A DNA stretch of 64,000 nt from Marinifilum sp. D714 (GTDB lineage Bacteria; Bacteroidota; Bacteroidia; Bacteroidales; Marinifilaceae). A program made the translations under genes and the position numbers. The first letter of the stretch is position 1. Every line of letters begins with the position of its first letter. Of this stretch, positions 37,071 through 47,500 are shown one piece after another. The notes under the pieces were generated by a model that was not told the DNA's origin, made no database searches, and was given only the letters and a program-made list of their open reading frames with translations. Location: NCBI RefSeq assembly GCF_030851345.1, contig NZ_JALPNU010000005.1, positions 124,001 to 188,000 of the forward strand, written 5' to 3'.

Positions 37071-37370
37071 CACTTCCAATTTGGGAAAGGCTATATTTTT
37101 CCATTTTAAACTTCCCCAGTCTGGGGAAGGACTCTTTTTTTTCATTTTGCATTTCCCCAAGCTGGGGAAGGCTTTTTATTTTCAATTGGAGCTTCCCCAA
37201 GCTGGGAAGGGCTCTCTTTTTTCGTTTTCTCCTTTTCCCAAACTGGGGAAGCCTTTCTTTTTTCAGTTCGAGTTTCCCCAAGCTGGGGAAGGTCTCTTTT
37301 TTTTAAACGGGCTTTCCCCAACTTGGGGAAGGCGTTTTTTTTCAAAATTGACTTCCCCAAAATCCAAAAC
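37071..37370 (+). repeat. Tandem array of terminator-like hairpins, 40-bp period
   Basis: Seven hairpins of the form CTTCCCCA-AGC-TGGGGAAGG plus a degenerate eighth half-unit. Their centres are near 37081, 37120, 37161, 37201, 37242, 37282 and 37322, so the period is 40-41 bp. Each is followed on the plus strand by a T-run of about 5-8, so each unit looks like a rho-independent terminator. Open frames through it (repeating SLPQLGK/FPKLGE) are by-products of the repeat. The array occupies most of the 36793-37453 spacer. Confidence 0.85.
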
Positions 37371-37395
37371 TTGTCTTTTTTTCCAAAAAAAATCA

Positions 37396-37434
37396 CTGCA
37401 TAAAAAAATGCGCCTCAAAACTGTGACGCATCCT
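37396..37434 (-). terminator. Terminator of the S9 peptidase gene
   Basis: ATGCG and CGCAT arms around a 14-nt loop; followed on the minus strand by TTTTTTTATGC. It lies about 20-50 bp after the stop at 37454. Confidence 0.7.
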
Positions 37435-37453
37435 TCTATATTAATTTCAGGTT

Positions 37454-40255
37454 CTATTTCTTTAATTCATAACCATCCATTTTTCCTTTTTTAACTGCAG
37501 GAATCCCATCAGTCATCCAAACCGGAGCAGGTTTTCCCTTCAAATAATAATCGAAGAATTGCATGGTTCTAATCGATAAGTCCATTCGGTTAGGACGTTT
37601 TCTTAAGTTATGCTCCTCGTTGTTATAGGTTAGCATCCAACATGGTTTTTGCAAACGGCGCATTGCTACAAACAACTCGATTCCCTGATACCATGGTACC
37701 GCACCATCGTTATCGTTGTGCATAATTAAAAGCGGAGTTTTAATTTTTGGCGCGAAGAAAACCGGCGAATTTTCGATGTACTGCAAAGTACTGTTCCAAA
37801 GCGTTCCTCCAATTCTACTTTGAGTACGTTCGTACTGGAACATACGGCTCATACCGCTCCCCCAACGGATTCCACCATATGCTGATGTCATATTACTTAC
37901 AGGAGCTCCCGCCATTGCACATTTGTACAAATCGGTTCTGGTTACCAGGTAAGCAATTTGATATCCACCCCAGCTTTGTCCTTGCAAGGCAACATTTTCT
38001 TTATCGATAAAATCATAACGATCCATCATTGCCAATGTTCCTGTAACAATTGAGCTATAAGCCGATTCTCCAGGATATCCAACCTTGTGATAAGTGATAT
38101 CTGGCATGAAAATAAGATAGCCATTGCTTACACAATAACTTGGATTAATGATAGACCAATTTGGCTGTGGCACATGATAATTGTGTAATCGATCAGATGT
38201 TCTTTCGTAGAAATACACTAACATCGGGTATTTTTTGTTGGGATCGAAATCTTCTGGCTTGTACAATAAACCTTGTAATTTCTCCCCATCTCCTGATGTC
38301 CAATCAACCAATTCAACATTACCCCAGTTGATATTCTTTTGCTGTGGATTCGCATCAGACACTTTAGTTTGATTCGAAAAATTCAATTTACTGGTCCAAA
38401 GGTTTGGATAATCAACGAAAGTTGATCGTTTGAACATGATTTGTTCAGCAGTTTTTGCCTTTTCCACACCATATAACTTGGCATCTTCGAACACAATTTG
38501 TTTCGGATCATCCTCTCTTTTCAGTTGATAATAGCCCGATTTTTTATTGAACTCATGAAATGCACTTAAAAGAACTGGCTTTTTCAAATCAATAAACAAT
38601 TCCTCATCATCCAATTTCACGTAATCAAAACAGATATTGTTTCTGCGACCAAAACCATTAGTCAAATTCACTGCCGGTTTCATCCCCGCCGGATCAATCA
38701 TCCAAAAATCGTAACGGTCTTGAATGATTACATTCTTATCGCCTTTGGTCCACCCTACTATTCCATATGGATTTGGATCGTTTGGAGTATCGTGAGTTTC
38801 GCTGTAGAAATTCGCATTGATTTTTTTGGTTAAAGCAACTGTTTTTTTGCTTTCAATCTGGTAAGAATACCAGATGCTATCTTGAGTTTCGTACCACAAT
38901 AAATATTTCTGAGCTGGAGAAATACGAACATCTGAATTTTTCTTTTCCAGAATCAATTCTCTCTTACCCGTACTGGTATTTACAAGATAATAATCGGAAT
39001 ACCAATCGTCCCACGAAGTTAATTGCTGATATGGAAGAGGTGAATTACCCAATGCCAATTCAGAGTTTCCATGATCATACAATTCAACACTACGCATATC
39101 TTTATCTGCCAGCTGAACCAGTTTATTGTTTTTAGTGTGATATACAGCCATCCAAGTTCGCTTTTTCTCTTTCTCGGCCTGCACTTTTTGTTGTGGCTGC
39201 AACAATGGATCTTTCCAGTTCCATACATCAACATGGTATTTTTCCTCATCCAACAAGCTATCTTTCACCTCTTTTTCTGGCTTTGGAGCAACGCCAAAGT
39301 ACAGTTTCTCGCCATCTCTCGAGAAAGAAATTCTTCCATTTTTGCTTACTGTCCAATTCTCCTGAATTTCACGAGACAAAGTATCAACAATACGTTTGCT
39401 ATTGCTAGCTAGATTGCCATAATACAATTCGTAACATTTGTTTTTAGTTGTATCGGCAGTAAAAATAAAAGAAATCTGATCTCCGTTCGCCGAAATGGTC
39501 GCTTTATCTGCCTCTCCCACTTTCTCGAAAACCTGGTTTATTTCCTCTGCTTTTCCATCAAAGGTTTTAACCATTGCAGTTTGTGTGCTATCTCCAACCG
39601 ACTGAATAAAATTTACAGCATTTCCATTTATGGATAGTGCATAATCGGTTACATCTTCAAAGTTAAATTCCTTACCATTTACAAAGTTCTTGACAACAAG
39701 CTTACCCTTTTTAATCTTGTCTTTCCCATTCTTTTTCTTAGGCTTTTTAACTTCTACCGAATCCTTTGCCAAACTATCTTTTTCTTCCTTTGGCATTTCC
39801 AAATAGTAAGCCATCCATTCCCCTTTTTCCTCTGGCATTTGGAAAGATTTTAACTCCGGTAATTTCACCAATTCCTTATTGCTTAAATTCCAAATCCCAA
39901 TAGAATCTTTTGGCATATCCTTCTTATCAACTTTATCTAATTTGGCCTGACGAACTGTGTCATATTGAGCTTTAATTTTAAAAGTTAAGATTTCTGATTT
40001 TGGTGAAAATTCAGCCTGAAATCCTCTGGCTATTGAGTCCAATTTTTTCGTTTTTACCTGGTACAGATAAAGAAATCCATCCCCCTTTTGTGGATTTACT
40101 TCATAGGTTATCCATTCTCCATTGGCAGAAATCTTCTGATTCTTTAAATTTTTCCATCCATCATAATCAGTATGCTTCAATGGTACTTTTTGCGCATAGG
40201 CTGTTACTTGAATCATAAGCAAACAGACCAATACGGCTTTTAATAAATTTCTCAT
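37454..40255 (-). CDS. S9 family serine peptidase (prolyl oligopeptidase-like), exported
   Basis: 933 residues with a signal peptide (NLLKAVLVCLLMIQVTAYAQ, cut near 22). A beta-propeller domain spans about 30-640. The alpha/beta-hydrolase domain follows, with the nucleophile in GQSWGGYQ (Ser761), Asp850 in HNDNDGAVPW and His882 in NNEEHNLR. A Lys- and Asp-rich insertion around 160-190 (KKPKKKNGKDKIKKGK) is unusual. It probably trims peptides in the periplasm. Last gene of an apparent operon with cysQ (45 bp upstream) and the SLC13 permease, though no functional link is obvious. Confidence 0.92.
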   Translation of the reverse strand: MRNLLKAVLVCLLMIQVTAYAQKVPLKHTDYDGWKNLKNQKISANGEWITYEVNPQKGDGFLYLYQVKTKKLDSIARGFQAEFSPKSEILTFKIKAQYDTVRQAKLDKVDKKDMPKDSIGIWNLSNKELVKLPELKSFQMPEEKGEWMAYYLEMPKEEKDSLAKDSVEVKKPKKKNGKDKIKKGKLVVKNFVNGKEFNFEDVTDYALSINGNAVNFIQSVGDSTQTAMVKTFDGKAEEINQVFEKVGEADKATISANGDQISFIFTADTTKNKCYELYYGNLASNSKRIVDTLSREIQENWTVSKNGRISFSRDGEKLYFGVAPKPEKEVKDSLLDEEKYHVDVWNWKDPLLQPQQKVQAEKEKKRTWMAVYHTKNNKLVQLADKDMRSVELYDHGNSELALGNSPLPYQQLTSWDDWYSDYYLVNTSTGKRELILEKKNSDVRISPAQKYLLWYETQDSIWYSYQIESKKTVALTKKINANFYSETHDTPNDPNPYGIVGWTKGDKNVIIQDRYDFWMIDPAGMKPAVNLTNGFGRRNNICFDYVKLDDEELFIDLKKPVLLSAFHEFNKKSGYYQLKREDDPKQIVFEDAKLYGVEKAKTAEQIMFKRSTFVDYPNLWTSKLNFSNQTKVSDANPQQKNINWGNVELVDWTSGDGEKLQGLLYKPEDFDPNKKYPMLVYFYERTSDRLHNYHVPQPNWSIINPSYCVSNGYLIFMPDITYHKVGYPGESAYSSIVTGTLAMMDRYDFIDKENVALQGQSWGGYQIAYLVTRTDLYKCAMAGAPVSNMTSAYGGIRWGSGMSRMFQYERTQSRIGGTLWNSTLQYIENSPVFFAPKIKTPLLIMHNDNDGAVPWYQGIELFVAMRRLQKPCWMLTYNNEEHNLRKRPNRMDLSIRTMQFFDYYLKGKPAPVWMTDGIPAVKKGKMDGYELKK

Positions 40256-40300
40256 TTCTTCTTAGTTGTAGGTTGATTTATAGGTTAATTTCCAATGAAT

Positions 40301-41110
40301 CTAGCGAGTGCAAATAAAACTCGGATTCATCAAGTCCTTTTTGTTATATTTTAATTCTAAATTGGTATTGTACTGCAATACTTTACCTCCCGAAGCTTTA
40401 ACGATAGCATGACCAGCAGCTGTATCCCATTCCATTATCGGACCAAACCTAGGATAAACATCTGCTTTATTTTCAGCAATCATGCAAAGTTTCAGCGAAC
40501 TTCCTTTCGAAATCAGCTTCACCTCGTTTTTATCTTGCTTCCATTTCTCGATAAACTGTTTGGTTTCTTCGTTCATATGCGATCGGGAACCAACAATAAG
40601 CGTTTCATTGCGTTCATTCTTCAAAGGTAGTCTATCGGCTTTGTGAACCAACGCATCTAAATCTTTATCCCATTCACTTATTTTATCTATTCGATAAGCT
40701 CCTAATTCCACATCGGCAAAATACAGCTGCTCATATACGGGAACGTAAATCACACCTGAAACTGGTGTTTCTTTATCTACCAGTGCAATATTTACCGTGA
40801 ACTCATCATTTCGTTTTATGAATTCTTTGGTTCCATCAAGCGGATCAACAATCCAGCATTGTTCCCATTTCTGCCTCTCTTCATAATTCAAATGTTCACC
40901 TTCCTCGCTTAAAATAGGAATTCCCAAATTATCGATAACAGAAACAATGGCATTATGAGCCCTCTGATCAGCTATGGTTAAAGGTGTATTATCCGATTTT
41001 AATTGTACCTGAAAATCTTCGGATTCGTACACATCCAGAATTTCTTTTCCTGCCAATAAAGATGCCGAAATTGCATCAACCAAAAGCTTTTTTCTTCTAC
41101 TAAAATTCAT
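40301..41110 (-). CDS. cysQ: 3'(2'),5'-bisphosphate nucleotidase
   Basis: 269 residues of the inositol-monophosphatase-like superfamily. Metal-binding motifs are ILSEEGEHLNYEER and WIVDPLDGTKEFIKRNDEFTVNIALV (the DPLDGT signature); GPIMEWDTAAGHAIVKASGGKVL is the second conserved block. It hydrolyses PAP/PAPS released in sulfate assimilation and sulfotransfer. It lies 43 bp downstream of an SLC13 permease gene, an arrangement seen in Bacteroidota sulfate-assimilation clusters. Confidence 0.92.
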   Translation of the reverse strand: MNFSRRKKLLVDAISASLLAGKEILDVYESEDFQVQLKSDNTPLTIADQRAHNAIVSVIDNLGIPILSEEGEHLNYEERQKWEQCWIVDPLDGTKEFIKRNDEFTVNIALVDKETPVSGVIYVPVYEQLYFADVELGAYRIDKISEWDKDLDALVHKADRLPLKNERNETLIVGSRSHMNEETKQFIEKWKQDKNEVKLISKGSSLKLCMIAENKADVYPRFGPIMEWDTAAGHAIVKASGGKVLQYNTNLELKYNKKDLMNPSFICTR

Positions 41111-41153
41111 GAATAGATTGTCGAAATATTACTTTATTCTATGCGCTTATCTA

Positions 41154-42935
41154 TTAATAAAAATAAATGTATGATAGAATCAAAACTGTAAAAATCATGT
41201 AAATGATTGTTAGGGGGAACCCTATTTTGAAGAAATCTTTAAACGAATACCCACCTGGGCCGTAGACCATAATATTCGTTTGATATCCAATAGGTGTCAT
41301 AAAATTAGCTGCAGCCGCAAAAGCCACAATTAGTACAAATGGTTCGGGATCCAAATGCAAGCTTAAGGCCATTGTTAACGAAATAGGGAAAACAATTGCC
41401 ACAGCTGCTTTATTGGTAATGTAAGCAGCCAAAACAGAAGTAATCAAGTAAATTCCAAATAGAACACCCACCTTACCCAATGGAAGAAATACGGATATCA
41501 ATAAATCCGCAATAATCTCCGCCAATCCTGATTTTATCATGGCAGTGCCAAAAGCCAGTGAGAGGGAAATGATAAGTGCCAAATTAAAATCTACCATTCT
41601 GGCAATATCCTTAGGATTGGATATCTTCAAGCCCAAAATTACAATGATCATTACAATCAGTGTCATAAAGAGTGGTACAATATTTAAAGCGGATAATATT
41701 ACTGCCACTACTGTACCTCCCAGCAATAAGCCAATTTTATATCCTTCTTGCTTTCTGAATTCTTTTACTTTCGAGATAAAGTAAAAATCTTGAATGCGAT
41801 GCGTTCTTTCCACAAAATCATCACCTCCAAGCAATAACAATACGTCACCAGCACGTAGCTTCACTTCTCCTATTTTTCCACTTACCCTGCCTCCATTTCT
41901 GTGGATTCCAATAACCGCAGCATCAAATTGACCTCTAAAGTTAGCCTCTTTCACCGTTTTTGAAATCAGGGTTGAATTGTGAGAGATTACAATTTCAACA
42001 ACCTCGATATGCTTTTTATGGGTAAGCATGCCTACCGTTGGAAGCGTTAATCCAGAATTTGGCAGCACCAAATCTGCAATGGTTTCCGTATCGCCAGCAA
42101 ATAATAGTCTATCTCCTTCTTCCAATCTAAATTCATGCGAAACCGCTGCAACTCTTACTCCACCTCTATTAATTTGGAAGAGATAAAGCCCTTTTAAGTT
42201 TCTAAGATCGGCTTCTTCAATTGATTTCCCAATTAAATCGGAATTGGGTTTAACGTGTGCCTCTACAATATATTTCCTGGTATTTTCCGAAAAATCTCCT
42301 AAAATATCCTCCTTATCAGGAAGTAATTTTTTACTTACAAACAATAAATAAGCTGACCCAATAAACATCATTGGCACACCCACATAAGCAAAACTAAACA
42401 TGCTTAAGGATTCCAAACCGGTAACAATGGTTTGGTCTTTCACCATACCGTTTACAATTAGATTTGTTGATGTTCCGATAAGAGTTATACAACCACCCAA
42501 AATGGCTGCATACGAAAGAGGAATTAGTAATTTTGATGGAGAAATATTGTTTCGCTTGCTCCAGGAATGCACATATGGCATCATTACAGCAACCAAAGGT
42601 GTATTGTTTAAAAATGCCGAAAATCCACCAACCAAAAGCATCATTCGGGCCATAAATGCTTTGTAGCCATTCGCCCGTTGAAACACTTTATCAAAGAGAG
42701 TTTCAACAATCCCCAAATCTCTAATAATGTCACCAATAAGTAATAACATTAGAATTACAACAACCTGATCGTTGGCAAAACCACTAAGAATTTCTGATGG
42801 TGTTAAAATCCCACTTATCCCTAAAATCACCACACCTATTAAGAATGTAAAGGCAGGACCAATCCATTCTTTATAGAAGGAGATAAGAATAAAAACCAAT
42901 ACGATTAATACAATGATCGCATCAAGTGAGAGCAT
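41154..42935 (-). CDS. SLC13 family permease with two RCK/TrkA-C domains
   Basis: 593 residues. Membrane halves occupy about 1-205 and 400-593 (for example FAAAANFMTPIGYQTNIMVYGPGGYSFKDF, with the conserved second NxxP-type substrate loop; the first is ILGGCITLIGTSTNLIVNG). Between them lie two TrkA-C/RCK domains: GVRVAAVSHEFRLEEGDRLLFAGD and GEVKLRAGDVLLLLGGDDFVER. Linkage to cysQ suggests sulfate uptake; this is inference. Upstream on the minus strand a TATTTTTG -7 box (42973-42980) is present but lacks a matching TTG. Confidence 0.88.
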   Translation of the reverse strand: MLSLDAIIVLIVLVFILISFYKEWIGPAFTFLIGVVILGISGILTPSEILSGFANDQVVVILMLLLIGDIIRDLGIVETLFDKVFQRANGYKAFMARMMLLVGGFSAFLNNTPLVAVMMPYVHSWSKRNNISPSKLLIPLSYAAILGGCITLIGTSTNLIVNGMVKDQTIVTGLESLSMFSFAYVGVPMMFIGSAYLLFVSKKLLPDKEDILGDFSENTRKYIVEAHVKPNSDLIGKSIEEADLRNLKGLYLFQINRGGVRVAAVSHEFRLEEGDRLLFAGDTETIADLVLPNSGLTLPTVGMLTHKKHIEVVEIVISHNSTLISKTVKEANFRGQFDAAVIGIHRNGGRVSGKIGEVKLRAGDVLLLLGGDDFVERTHRIQDFYFISKVKEFRKQEGYKIGLLLGGTVVAVILSALNIVPLFMTLIVMIIVILGLKISNPKDIARMVDFNLALIISLSLAFGTAMIKSGLAEIIADLLISVFLPLGKVGVLFGIYLITSVLAAYITNKAAVAIVFPISLTMALSLHLDPEPFVLIVAFAAAANFMTPIGYQTNIMVYGPGGYSFKDFFKIGFPLTIIYMIFTVLILSYIYFY

Positions 42936-43054
42936 AGATAAATTTTTGGGTACAATTCAAGATACGAATATACAAAAATACCTTCAGGTACGGATGTCTT
43001 TCTCACACCTTTGCATAAATGTTATACAAGCTATTTTTATGAAAGCAATTATTA

Positions 43055-43062
43055 TACTTTTG
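43055..43062 (+). promoter_or_regulatory. Candidate -7 box of DUF2284 gene
   Basis: TACTTTTG fits TAnnTTTG exactly; only a TTTT lies at the -33 distance. The predicted start near 43069 supports the ATG at 43082 rather than an upstream TTG at 43070. Confidence 0.35.
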
Positions 43063-43081
43063 TGATAAATTGAATATTACA

Positions 43082-43657
43082 ATGATAGAGGTAAAGACAG
43101 ATACAATTGTTAAGCATTTTAAAAATCGGAAAATCCAAATTGAAAGAAAGGTATTGGAAATTCAAAAATCTGAAATATTACATTTCCTGAACAAAGAAGA
43201 GTTCAATTCGCATTGTAGAAGTTCTTGCCCAAACCATAATGGCAAATGGACTTGTCCGCCCAATTGTCCAAATTTTGATGATTACTCCAAACCTTATTCA
43301 AAAGTCCAATTGCTTTTATTCGTTACTTCAACAAAACAATTTGATTTTCTGCCTCAAGAAGAATGCTCACTTGAAACGTATAATTTTACCAAAGAAGAGC
43401 TACAAAATTATTTACGCATAAATGAACCCATTGATGGTAAAATGATAGCAGCCAACAGTTGTGAAATTTGTGCTACCTGTTCAATAATCAAGGGAAAACC
43501 ATGCTATTTCCCTGAACAAATGCGCTATAATTTGGTTGCTTTCGGATTTAACGTAGGAAAAATATTAGCTGAATTGTTTCAACATGAATTAAAATGGTCA
43601 GCAGAAAATGTCATTCCCGAATATGTAAGTAGTGTTGGAGCAATCTTAAAAAAATAA
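43082..43657 (+). CDS. DUF2284 cysteine-rich metal-binding protein
   Basis: 191 residues from ATG 43082. A cysteine cluster HCRSSCPNHNGKWTCPPNCPNFDDY (about residues 40-64) and a second one, NSCEICATCSIIKGKPCYFPEQMRYN, match DUF2284 proteins, which are thought to bind Fe-S or zinc. There is no signal peptide, so it is cytoplasmic. No genuine function is established for the family. Monocistronic, ending in a bidirectional terminator. Confidence 0.85.
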   Translation: MIEVKTDTIVKHFKNRKIQIERKVLEIQKSEILHFLNKEEFNSHCRSSCPNHNGKWTCPPNCPNFDDYSKPYSKVQLLLFVTSTKQFDFLPQEECSLETYNFTKEELQNYLRINEPIDGKMIAANSCEICATCSIIKGKPCYFPEQMRYNLVAFGFNVGKILAELFQHELKWSAENVIPEYVSSVGAILKK

Positions 43658-43667
43658 TCTGATAGAA

Positions 43668-43703
43668 ATAAAAAAAGCTCCCAATTGAGGAGCTTATTAT
43701 TAC
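43668..43703. terminator. Bidirectional terminator
   Basis: AAGCTCC-CAATTG-AGGAGCTT stem between the convergent DUF2284 and MORN-lipoprotein genes, with A-run before and TTATTATTA after. Confidence 0.75.
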
Positions 43704-43710
43704 AATTTTT

Positions 43711-44517
43711 CTATTGTGGATTCCGAACCGAAATTGGCACGCTTACCGATAATACTCTTTTGTTTTTATAGGATGTAGATTCTATGGCAATAAGATTCAC
43801 GTCCTTTATCAGCTGAGTTCCTTTACCAATTTTAAATTTGCATTCTGCTATGCCATTTTTAGACGGCAGCTCCATAAACCCCTTTCCATCTGCAGGAAAA
43901 TATTTTCCCTCTATTAGTTCTCCAACATAGTAAACTACTCTTTTTCTGCCGTTACTTAATCTAAATTTTAAAATATACTCACTGGTTGTTCTTACTCTAT
44001 CAACCTTATCAACAAGGATTTTTGGCGTTGATTTAACCTTATTGGAATTGTTGATTTCTTTTAATCCTGTCGAAAGCATATTATCCTTATATACCATCTC
44101 GGATTTTAAGTTTCCAGATTCCCAATATTTCCTTTGATATCCATCCTTCTTACCAAATTTATAATCTGTTTCTCTATAAACTTTTCCACTTTTGTAATAC
44201 CAAATCACCTTACCATGCTTTTTTCCTTCCTGATAAGGGATATCGTATTGTTTTTCTCCACTCTTGTAAAACGTATTACTTACCCCCACTTTTTTACCAT
44301 CCTTAAAAGTGACAATGGATTTGATATTTCCATTATCGTACTTGTATTTCTTGACACCATTTTTAGGTTGCTTGTAAATAACTTCGTTTTCCTTTTTTAC
44401 TTCTTCTTGCTTTTTTGTTTCCCGATTAATGGTCTTAATTGAATCTACTGCCGAAACAATTAGATCACATGAGCTAAACATGATGACCACAAGGGACAAA
44501 AGAATTATTTTTCTCAT
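43711..44517 (-). CDS. Lipoprotein with MORN_2/YwqK-type repeats
   Basis: 268 residues. Lipoprotein signal IILLSLVVIMFSSC with lipidated Cys near residue 17. MORN-variant repeats of 20-23 residues run from about 55 to 150: KKYKYDNGNIKSIVTFKDGKK, NTFYKSGEKQYDIPYQEGKKHG, IWYYKSGKVYRETDYKFGKKDG, KYWESGNLKSEMVYKDN. A C-terminal beta-rich domain of about 110 residues is not recognised. The family is sometimes labelled YwqK antitoxin, but here it is an envelope protein and no toxin is adjacent. Function unknown. Confidence 0.82.
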   Translation of the reverse strand: MRKIILLSLVVIMFSSCDLIVSAVDSIKTINRETKKQEEVKKENEVIYKQPKNGVKKYKYDNGNIKSIVTFKDGKKVGVSNTFYKSGEKQYDIPYQEGKKHGKVIWYYKSGKVYRETDYKFGKKDGYQRKYWESGNLKSEMVYKDNMLSTGLKEINNSNKVKSTPKILVDKVDRVRTTSEYILKFRLSNGRKRVVYYVGELIEGKYFPADGKGFMELPSKNGIAECKFKIGKGTQLIKDVNLIAIESTSYKNKRVLSVSVPISVRNPQ

Positions 44518-44574
44518 TTAAATGTTAGTTGGTTAGTTGGCTTCACAAGTTAACTAAAATTATCATAAATAAAA

Positions 44575-47500
44575 CTAAACACTTACTATTTCAGATAATT
44601 TTCCATACAATACATATCCTTCAACCTGATTGAAACCTAAGGATTCAACCAGTTTTTTATATACCGCAACTTGCTTTACGTGAGATTTTAATTTCTTTTT
44701 TCCAAACTTGTAATCAATCACAATGGCATTTTTTCCTTTTCGGATCACCCTATCAGGACGGTAGACTTCACCATTCCCTTTTAGAATATCTCTTTCATTC
44801 ACAACTTCCCAATCTTTGGAAAACCATTTTGAAACCTGATCATCAGCCAACAATGTTTTTGCAAATGCCAAGACCTCTTCAGCCTGTTTTTCATCTAACT
44901 TTCCTTCAAATTGAAGTTGTGAAACTGCTTGGTCCAAATCTTCGGCATACTCTATTAATTGGAAAAGCTGATGCAAAATATTACCCCTACTTACCGGAGA
45001 AAAAGACTCCACTGATTCAGCTTCGGAAAAATCAAAATAATCGGCAGAATGAGATCTCAATTTTAACCTATCATCCAATAGCGAAGCAGGATATTCCATC
45101 GACTTTTCTTTTGGAGTAGGAATACTTTTATTCTCCAGACTTGGCAAATTCCCCATCCCAAAACATTGATCCTCTTCGTTCCAAAACTCAGCAAGAGATA
45201 CTATTTTTTCGCCATAAAAATCAGTTGAAAACTCATTTGCTTCCTTAAAAACAAAATGTAACAAATCTGCTACTGTTTTTAGCTCTTTGTTTTTATTTAT
45301 TGGCGAGTAGCTAATAAATACCTCTTCTGCCCTGGTTTGAGCCACATACAATAAATTCAGATTATCAATGTATGACTGCAGCTTCTCCTCGAAGTATTCC
45401 TGATAATATATCGTTTCGCGTAACGAACTGCTGTAGCGAACTGGCAATACATCTAAAATATCAAAACCTTCAACTTTAGGCTGACACCATAAAATATTTG
45501 TATGTCGGGTATTATCTAAATCCCAATTTGCAAAAGGCAATATTACAGCTTTAAATTCCAAACCTTTAGACTTATGAATCGTCATGATTCGGATGGCATC
45601 TTGTTCATCGGACACCGAAATTACTTCTTTGTCTTTTCTCTCCTCCCAATATTGTACAAAGGAATTCAAATCCGGAGAATCACTTTTTGTAAAGCCTAAA
45701 ACCAAATCTTGAAATGCTTCCAGGAAAGGGTAATCATCCGAGTTTTGATTCAAGCCAAATATCTTAATCAACTTCTCAGTTAAATCGTATAATGGTTGGC
45801 GTTTTAACTCTCTAATATGATCTTGAAATTCCTGTGGGAAAATAGAATTAAACTGATCCTCATCGGTAATAACATACAAATCATCAGTACTTGTTTTCTC
45901 AGATTCCTGAACATACAAACTATACTCTTGCTTTAAGAAACCAATGTTAATTTTGTCATCAGGATAAACCAAATAATGAAGCAGATGAACTAGAAAATTA
46001 ACCACTGATGAGTTCTTTAGATAAAGGGAGTCGTTGGAAATAACATCGTAATTGACATTTTCCTTTGCATTTTCGCTTGCACGATAAGCCATTAAGGTAT
46101 CGGCTACCAAACCTCCTTCTTTTCCATTTCTTACCAAAATTGAAATGTCTCTTGCTTTGTAACCACTAGATTGTAATTCTTCTATTTTAAGGGGCAAATC
46201 TTCCAACACTTGCTCAATCCAATCCAATTCATTTTCCTTTTCAAGAAAATGTGCTTTAACATATCCCGAGGCTCCTTCCCCCTTATCAGGGATATGCTGA
46301 TATACATCGCGGTAGGCACTCACAATTTTTTGCTTCTCATCCTCCATTCGATCAGAAATCTCGGCAGGAATCGATTCATTGTAGTGATTTTGAATGATTT
46401 GAGCTCCCAATGCGAAAGTGGCATTGTTAAAATCAATCACATTCTTGCTACTTCTCCAATTGTAATTTAAACTTAGGCCATTTACTCCATAACCGCTAAA
46501 GTCTGTATCCAACTGATTTGCCAGCAATTTCCAATCTCCATTTCTCCATCGGTAAATCGACTGCTTTACATCACCTACTACAAGTGAATGTTGATCTTCA
46601 GCCAAAGAATTTCCAACCAATGGTCTGAAATTATCCCACTGCATAGACGATGTATCCTGAAACTCATCAATCATGAAGTGCTTGTAGACATTACCAATTT
46701 TCTCGTAAATAAAAGGAGAATCATTGTTTCCGATAATATCTCTTAACAACCTACTTGCATCTGATAAGAGAAAAATATTCTCCTCTTCGGAGTACTCACG
46801 AACTTTCTTCGAAAGGTCTGTAAGAATTCCCAAAGTATAGATGTAACTTAGTGTCTTTTCTGTTGAATTGTACAACATCGATTGCTCATCGTAATAACTT
46901 ACTACAGCTTTAAGAATATCATTTAGGCCTGCTGAAACAGCTGTTTCAACAGCCATCTTGATTTCTCTTCCAGCTTTACCAGCAACCCATTTATTAGGTG
47001 TATCAATGGCTGCTCTGGCTCTTGCGCCAGGTTCATACTTTCCTCCTTTTCCCAATCGTTCCAAATAGCCAGCTACTCCTGTTTTGCCATATGAAAAATC
47101 GGCAACACTTAAAGTATGACTCTCCATAATTCTTGCTGCCTCTTCACCTTTTGAAGCAAAAAATTGTTCAAACTCCTCCTTAATCTCATTCAGGATTTTT
47201 CGGTAAGAGCTTAAAAACTTTTTATCTGATAATTTATCAATCAAGTTGCCCGAGAAATTTTGAAAATCCTCCTTGAATACTTCACTTCCTAGCGTTAAAA
47301 TATCCTGCTTAAAATTCCAGGTTTTTCCATCTCTGATTTTCGATTCCGCAAAGGACGATAGCCAGTTTCTCAACTGTGAATCCTTATCAACATCTTGCAA
47401 CAAAAGATCCACAACATCACTCAAAACAGAGTTTTGATCCAGCTCGATATTGTACCCCATTTGTAAACCAATCTCGCGGGTAAATGAACGCACAACCTTT

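Noticed and set aside
37071-37370. CRISPR array (palindromic repeats at regular spacing)
   Set aside because: The spacing is regular, but the would-be spacers are only ~18-20 bp, T-rich and similar to one another, the repeats vary, and there are no cas genes.
37058-37396. Open frames on both strands through the hairpin array, repeating SLPQLGK/FPKLGE-like peptides
   Set aside because: They are translations of the 40-bp hairpin repeat; several frames on both strands are open at once and none has a start context.
43711-44517. Toxin-antitoxin module (YwqK label)
   Set aside because: The MORN-repeat protein has a lipoprotein signal and there is no toxin-like gene beside it.
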